Shown: positions 57,462-64,000 of the stretch, one piece after another
How positions within the stretch are numbered: the stretch's first letter is position 1
How the letters are laid out: every line of letters begins with the position of its first letter
From: Paragyromitra xinjiangensis
Taxonomy: Eukaryota > Ascomycota > Pezizomycetes > Pezizales > Discinaceae
Assembly: GCA_038503065.1 (NCBI GenBank)
Contig: JBCAMK010000011.1
Location: 310,001 to 374,000, forward strand
Reading direction: 5' to 3'
Length of the DNA stretch: 64,000 nt
Made by a program: the position numbers and the translations under genes
The notes under the pieces: model-generated
The model's input: only the letters and a program-made list of their open reading frames with translations
What the model was told of the DNA's origin: nothing
The model's database searches: none

Positions 57462-60400
57462 AGTCCTGCATTGCAAGTGAAGCTCATCGCTGACATGCTT
57501 GTGGGTACAGATGTATTGCAGGATCTTTACTAAACTCACTTCCCTCTTGCGATAACCGATCGTATGCGATGAATTCGGATTGTTTCTTGCTCGAAGCCAC
57601 AAACTAGATCTATGATAAGATCGGATTGAAAAATGGATATCGTCTCTCTTTCAGCGAAAAAGTTTCTCTTAGTTTCCTTGGTTTCATGGTTCCTTTTGTT
57701 TCCTCCGGTAAGATGAGTTTTAAGTAGCATTAGGAGTCTAGGTTGGGGTTTCTTTTGGTTTAAGATTTTCTCTTTTTTTCTCTTTCTTATGGCGTAAGCA
57801 GTGGGGTGCTCAGCTTATTAGTGTTTTTCTTTCTTCTTGCTGATTGCTTTTACTTGCGTTCTACTTCCTTTTAACTATAGGAGGGGAATTGTATATAGTA
57901 CCGGGGCCTAGGCCCGACATTGCATTGGGAGGGAAAGCTTTTTGGGGGAATTGGGCTGCGTTCAGTGGGATAGAGGCGTCCGATTTCTAGTATCCGTTAT
58001 TATAGGAGGAGTTTCCTTTTTTTTTTCCGTCTGGGTTTGATTTCGATTTTAAGGTTTCTCCCGGTTCGATTCTTTATTCTTGCAGAAATTATATTAGTTT
58101 TCATGACCAAGAAATGAGAATATTTACCTGCACTTACTGTTACTCCGTGATGTAAAGATCTATTTATTCCGAATCTACATGCAGTAAAGGTCAGTGACCC
58201 CTACCACAGATGCAGCTATGCCATCTCATACTTGAGTTATTTCCCAAGACCATGTTTTGTCCCTATGTCGAACCCCGTTTTTGTTTCGTTTAGCGTATGA
58301 TAGTATTCCACTAAAGAAGGATGCGCACATTAGTGACTTCCCAATAGCATCTTAGTGGGGACCACTTTCGGGTCAACACGGTTGCCATGTGTATACTCTC
58401 GCGTATAGCTACCAACACGTAGCATACACATCCTCTTAGGGCCACTCCCCTACGAGAATCCCCGAGAGCTTGGGACCTTACCTAACGCTTAGCTAAAAAA
58501 TCTCCTGACGCGGCTTCTTATTCGGGTTTCTACTTAAAAATCATTGGCCCCCGAGCGGTTCGATGCATGGGGTGGTGGCTATCGGCACTTTGCTTATTCA
58601 GGTTTTATGTAGCTCTCCTGAAGCACTAGGTATTTCACATGTTCTGCGGTTATTATCGTGGTTGTTATGACTTCGTGTAACGATGCTGTGATTGTTGAAT
58701 GTAGAGTACTTAAGCGCCAGAAATTTAGGTAAAGGTTTACAAACGTGAATTTGTAGGTGGGCGTGGTTGATAAAATAATTTGATAGAAGGGGCCTAGGAA
58801 GGCTGTGTAAAAGGGGTGAGGTATTAGCGTTAATCTATAGGTGTTCATTTGCTAACGCGATAGCTAGCTATGTCTATCATATCATTCGTAGGCCAATTCG
58901 CATTGCAAGGCAAAAATTACACTTATCCGTAATTATACCTAAGTAAACGAGTCGCAGTTACCATGCCAACTACCTTAGTCACATGAGACTCTTGTATGAA
59001 AGGGACAATACCTGCTAAGTCAACTGCCTCGAATAAGAGTGGCTAGGCCTAGCTAGCCAGGCTGCTACCCAAATATGTACTCCGCATCTAGCTGAAGCCT
59101 AGGGCTGAGTATCAGGATAGCCTCAAAACCGGTGAGCTTGGCTGCTCCACGTTGCTTGCTGGTATGATCATCAGTTTCAAGGGTACTGTGTTGAGGGCTT
59201 GGTCAGGCCTTGATGAGGGCATGGATGGTAAGCTAGGGGCTGTTTGAATTCTAAAGAATAGTAGTGAATCAGCACCTATGATTAGAGGTTTTAGAGTAGA
59301 AGGAAATTCAGGTGGCTAGGTACGTAGCACTAAGATACTCAAATGCAATTGGAAATTATCCTCATAGGCTCAAGATTGCCAATTGCAATTGGCGGTCCAT
59401 TTGCTATAATTACCTGGACAACTGATACGGTTACGATAGTTGAAACAGCAGATCTGTGTGGCAGTGAGGTGAAAATGACTAATATTGACCTAGCATATAC
59501 ATGTAGCCTTAGGATTGCATAGACGCTTGGCTGCGGAGACTTCTCAATTGGAACTTGGACATGTAGTTGATATAAATACCTAGACGTATACTAGAAAATT
59601 GGGCTATACTGTTAGGTAATGACGATGACTCAAGTGTACTTCTCAGACATAGCTGTAGTACGTAGGATATGATTTAAACTGTAGCAGTCAACTGTCTACT
59701 ACAGCTGCCCATCAAAATAATAACTTGCTAAGTTAGGGTCTTCAAAAACCACGTCAGTTACTTAAGAGGGCTAACCCCTATATCTTCGAGGTTTCCTTTC
59801 AAGGCCACTAGCTACAATAGGATGTATATATCTGGATTTAACCAATGATAACTATGACTACTCCACTAGCCATGGCTCATTGAGTTGGAGAAGCTCTCGC
59901 GGCTACATACGTGGAGAGGAAAGGAAGAAGTATAAACGTGACAACTGCCGCTGGAACTAAAAACGCGTCGAAAGATCACATGTGCAAACCCCACTTGGCA
60001 AGCTAATGTTCAGCTGAGCGGTTTTTCTAACTTCTGGCCTCTTCTTTCTTTTTTTAATCTGCTCGTTCCAAGATGTCATTTCCAAGAGGCATTCAAAATG
60101 AGTCTGCAACTGTGCACCCGAGAGAAATTGGAATGTTTATCCTCAGATAGATCTCGTCTCCCCACATTATTGCCTACGTACATGAACTCTACGGGTAGGC
60201 TAGTACGTATATATGCAGGCTCCGTTCGTCCGCCCTACCTAGGGTTTAACACGCCTAACCATGTCGCCAGCCACGTCAATTCGACATTAACCTCCCATTA
60301 ATAGTATCCTGAAGAACCTGTAAATAAGTAAAGTTTCTAAAAGAAAACTCCAATTCGTGGAGCGCTCGACCCAATAGTTTGGCGACCCTGGAAATCAGTG

Positions 60401-63400
60401 CTTAGGCCACTAAGCATAATCATATGAGATACACACACATACACCAAGTTTCTACTTTGATTTTTCCAGGACTTTTGGCTTAAGCTTTAGATTATTACGT
60501 ATACATTCTTGCCGTCCCGGATGGAAAGCCGGCATGACACGATTCCTTGAATTTTCGCAACCAGCATTCACTTGGAAATTTGAATTTTCAACGGGACCGT
60601 AACAAGCATCTTGATGCTCAAGCTCGAGCCCTGTAACGAACCAGGGACGATAACACTATTTTCCCGGTGGATCCGGGAGATCCGGTTGTGAAACTGGAGT
60701 AAGCGACCTACCATTCTGGGAAAGTTGATTGAGTGTTTTGTTTTGAAAAAGTTTCCTTTGAGGCTATAAACATTTGTTTGTTAGTTGTGGTAAACGAGGG
60801 GAATCTCTCTTCTCTCACGATAGTACATTCAAGGCTAGAGCTAAGTTGGTAAGCTATATATAGCGCGATTCTTTATTCCGTCTCTGAGATATGACTCCTA
60901 TTAAGTGTTTTTTACCGTGTCGCATGTCCTCCAACACCGGAAATAGAATTAGACTCTCATATACAGCAATGTGTCCGTATGCTTTTGGATGGAGAAAAGA
61001 AAAGAAAAGAGAAAGTAGACTGAAAACTGGAAAGTGTGCCCGTTCCACTGGTTTTCCTAGCGGGGCTGTAGACTCTAGAAAGCAAGCAAGCCTAAGGCTC
61101 ATTTTCAGACTTTTTCAGTTATTTGGAGCGCTGCACATATGCACGTATTATGATACGGAAAACCTGTACGGATACTAGAAATTGCTCTCCGGTGGCCCGG
61201 CCGGAGCTCGCCGGTCGGTATTGGTCAAGAAAAAGAAGGAGTCTGAGAAAGGGGAGGGTCTAGTCTTAGTTAAAGATAGTCTTGCAGCCGTACTTCATCA
61301 GAGCATATGACTATCTCGGTGCCGGTGCGCCCTCGGCGGCCTCAACGAAACAAATTCACGTGGGATATCTATCGCCTTCGGTAGAGCCTTTGGGGGGATT
61401 TCCAGTTCACATTGTTAAGCTGCTTATATTAAGCCCTGAAGGTGTCGTATTGAAAACTTCAGAATGAAACAGTGTCCGCAATATGTTCGACAGTGTAGAT
61501 ATAGTCCTTAACGTAAATATAGGGCTATAGAGTCGCCTACTAGACAGTACGTAACTGACACGAGGTCGATGCTATTCTTGTTGTTATTTTCAACACTCTT
61601 AGTTAAAACTCGCGTTTCAATTGGTAGCGTTACCGTGTCACAGACAATGAGTCTTTATTCATATGCACCCTTCGTACCGTGGAAAGCCACAGGTCCTCTA
61701 GTCAGCTAAGACTCTTCTAGATTTCTTTGTAGCACTGTAGACCAGCAGGATCTGAAGGAGGGCCTGAGGTGAGAGGGTGGGCCCAGGTGCAGATAATACA
61801 GCAGGCGTGAAGGTCAGCGAAAACTCTACAATTAACTTTTTTTGATAGAATATCTCGAGTGATAACTCATGACATATCAAATTAAATACACGATCGATGC
61901 CGAGTAAGCTAGACATACCTAAAGAGAGATATTCTAGCGCTAGCCACCAACGTCCATAGAACAAATCGCAATGCAAATCGACGACCACATCGCCAATAGC
62001 CGTATCATAGTCTAGTTGATTGTGGAAAACGAGGGTGAGGTGAAGTATAATCAAATCCACCCTTGATACATACTCGAGCTCTCTTTAGTCACTCAAATTC
62101 CTCAATCTCAAATTCTTTGCCTTAGCTACCAAGGGCTCTGGGTTACCCCTCCTTTGTCAAATAGGGCATTAACTCAGTGCTCACTATCATAAGCCAGGAA
62201 AATGAACTTGGAAGTCGAGATGGAAGCCAAACTGAAAGCCAGCGCAGCCTAATTGGGTAGGTGCTAGAGGGTACATCTCGAGCTCCAAAACCTCCCGTTT
62301 TGCAACTGGCTCAAGCGGAAACCGCCCGACCCGACCCGGCTTTTCACTTGAACTTTACTCATAAAACTAACTAGCGCTATGCTGGAAGCTTCTTCAACCG
62401 CAAGTGTGCACATGTGTGCTATTAGTCACAACTAATTATAAGGTCAGGACTCTATGTAACTTTAATTCCTTTAGGCAACGCAAGCTTCTTGAACAAAAGC
62501 ACAATAATGATCTCATAATCATCATAATCAAGGGAATTAGTGAACTCTGATATGAATTTCGAATTTTGGTAGCAGATAACCGGTGAAAAAGCTCGAGTCC
62601 TTCCGTCGGAATAACGGTATCGGCCGGTAAGCTGCCGGCCGGGCTAGGGTATTTTATTCCGGTTAGTTCACCTACACAGTCATTTTTCCAGGTCTATAGG
62701 AAGGAATATTCATCTTTGACGATCGTAACTCATAAGGTATATAGTGCGATTACCAAGCATGGTTGTTAATTGTTTTCTACGGATTAGTAATATAATAAGA
62801 TCGATCACTAATAGAACTTAGGCATAGAGAATCTAAGCTTCTAAGGCTTCCATGGTAGCGCTATCTAAAATTATCTCTTACCTAATTAAAGCGGTTTAAT
62901 ATTTCTAGGAGGCGATCTAGTGATTAGACGTATAGGGGCTAATTAACATGAAGGCAAGACGTAGATTTTTTTTTCTTTCTTCTAAGGCGTGAGGCATGCC
63001 CTCATTCATTTTACTTGCTTACTTTCTCATTTCAGATGGTATTCAATTATTTAGTGGGATTCTATGGGGTCGAATCACTATAAGCTGGCCATGGCCGGAG
63101 GAAACTTCATTCAATAGGACCGCAGCTAGGAAGAAATCTGAGAGTTGGAATTTGTTTCTTCTACGTTAAATATAGAAAACCAGAGATTGTATAAGTTTTT
63201 ATTTCTCCCCTCAAGCTATTACAGCGCAGCTTTCCCAGCTTCTTGACACTTCTCGAATTTTTTCCATACTACTCATGTGTGGCCCTTAGAAAGGGGTACC
63301 AGCTGCAGAAAAGTCTATCAAGCTAAGCCTACTACGTTTCTAAACTTCTATAGTATTTTATGCTCCCTTAGATATTATGTTAATATAATGGTTTGTGTCG

Positions 63401-64000
63401 CTTGAGGAGAGTTGTTCGTTGCCAACTATGGGAGGCCAAAATACGCGAACTTTTGGCCGTGTTTACGGTTGCTGGAAACGTTTTGCATGAAGATTTAATT
63501 TGTTAAAATATGATATCTCGGGTAAACACTTCTCGGTACGAGGGATTTACGATGTGTGCATTCACTGAGAATCCGCTCCAACCTTTTCGATAGTCGAGAA
63601 TTCGATCGGGAGATCTGTTCAATAGTATGAAAATGTTTCTGCGTGAATCTTGTCTATAATCTTGACTATCTTTGAAGAGCGATAACGATCAAATCGAGCG
63701 TGAATCACGTCAAAATGCGGCTTCTTGATCACAACCTGTACGAGATGTTTTTGCGTCGCCACTCGCATCGTGCAATTCGACAATGAAGCTTAACCATCTA
63801 GATCCCACCTGTCCTATAGCAATTTGTGTTTTCGTGACACGTTACATCCGAGGCTACATATCTTGTGGCACTGGAGAAGAAGGAAATTTACAACCTACCC
63901 AACAGTTCCCCTACGATATGGTATGTCTCTGTTCCTCGGCTAGAAAAATCCGAACCTCCACTCACCTTTCCCTTGAAACCTTCAGATATCCAGCCTTGTT
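57462..64000. other. Gene-poor region, nothing supportable
   Basis: The first few hundred bases are T-rich 3' flank of the Myb gene. Beyond that, only short ORFs are present. A minus-strand 120-codon frame (62060-61698) begins with GTG, not ATG, and matches nothing known. A GC-rich palindrome (CGGCCG-N9-CGGCCG) lies at about 62621-62641. Confidence 0.5.

Noticed and set aside
61698..62060. 120-codon minus-strand ORF
   Set aside because: Begins with GTG, has no family match and lies in gene-free AT-rich DNA.
1..64000. CRISPR arrays, operons, riboswitches
   Set aside because: None seen; gene structure is eukaryotic and the tandem repeats lack spacer architecture.

Overview
The window is nuclear DNA of a filamentous ascomycete (Pezizomycotina). 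Genes carry short introns (about 44-64 bp, GT...AG), coding density is low, and typical fungal families are present: a non-reducing polyketide synthase, an NRPS-like carboxylic acid reductase, decayed Ty3/Gypsy sequence and fold-back elements. I cannot name the species.

Left flank (1-6.4 kb): decayed repeat DNA. It holds a broken DUF6532-like gene, tandem repeats, a frameshifted Gypsy gag with an LTR-like promoter carrying four TGACTCA boxes, a broken gene interrupted by a 650-bp fold-back element with a TA target duplication, and an ankyrin-repeat relic.

Biosynthetic cluster (6.4-25 kb): a five- or six-exon non-reducing PKS (SAT-KS-AT-PT-ACP-ACP-TE, minus strand) lies head-to-head with an A-T-R carboxylic acid reductase. 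A seven-exon phenol-2-monooxygenase-type flavoprotein and a metallo-beta-lactamase-fold hydrolase follow. Inferred route: the PKS makes an orsellinic-type aromatic acid, the reductase makes the aldehyde, and the flavoprotein hydroxylates the ring. I see no transcription factor or transporter inside the cluster. A secreted alpha/beta hydrolase (30.4-31.5 kb) stands apart.

Paired-family array (32.2-40 kb): the most unusual part. Three paralogues of an unrecognised ~190-residue protein (family A, all minus strand) are interleaved with two paralogues of a ~410-residue protein (family B, plus strand). Two A-B pairs are head-to-head. Family B carries CAE ... PGCxxC, resembling the zinc site of cytidine/nucleic-acid deaminases. 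The second B copy has a stop codon in exon 1. One A copy has no B partner.

Right half (40-64 kb): gene-poor and AT-rich, with another fold-back element, an integrase relic, tRNA-like fragments and hairpins. Clear genes are a classical short-chain dehydrogenase (49.3-50.2 kb) and a six-exon Myb-domain protein (55.8-57.5 kb). Nothing convincing is seen after 57.5 kb.
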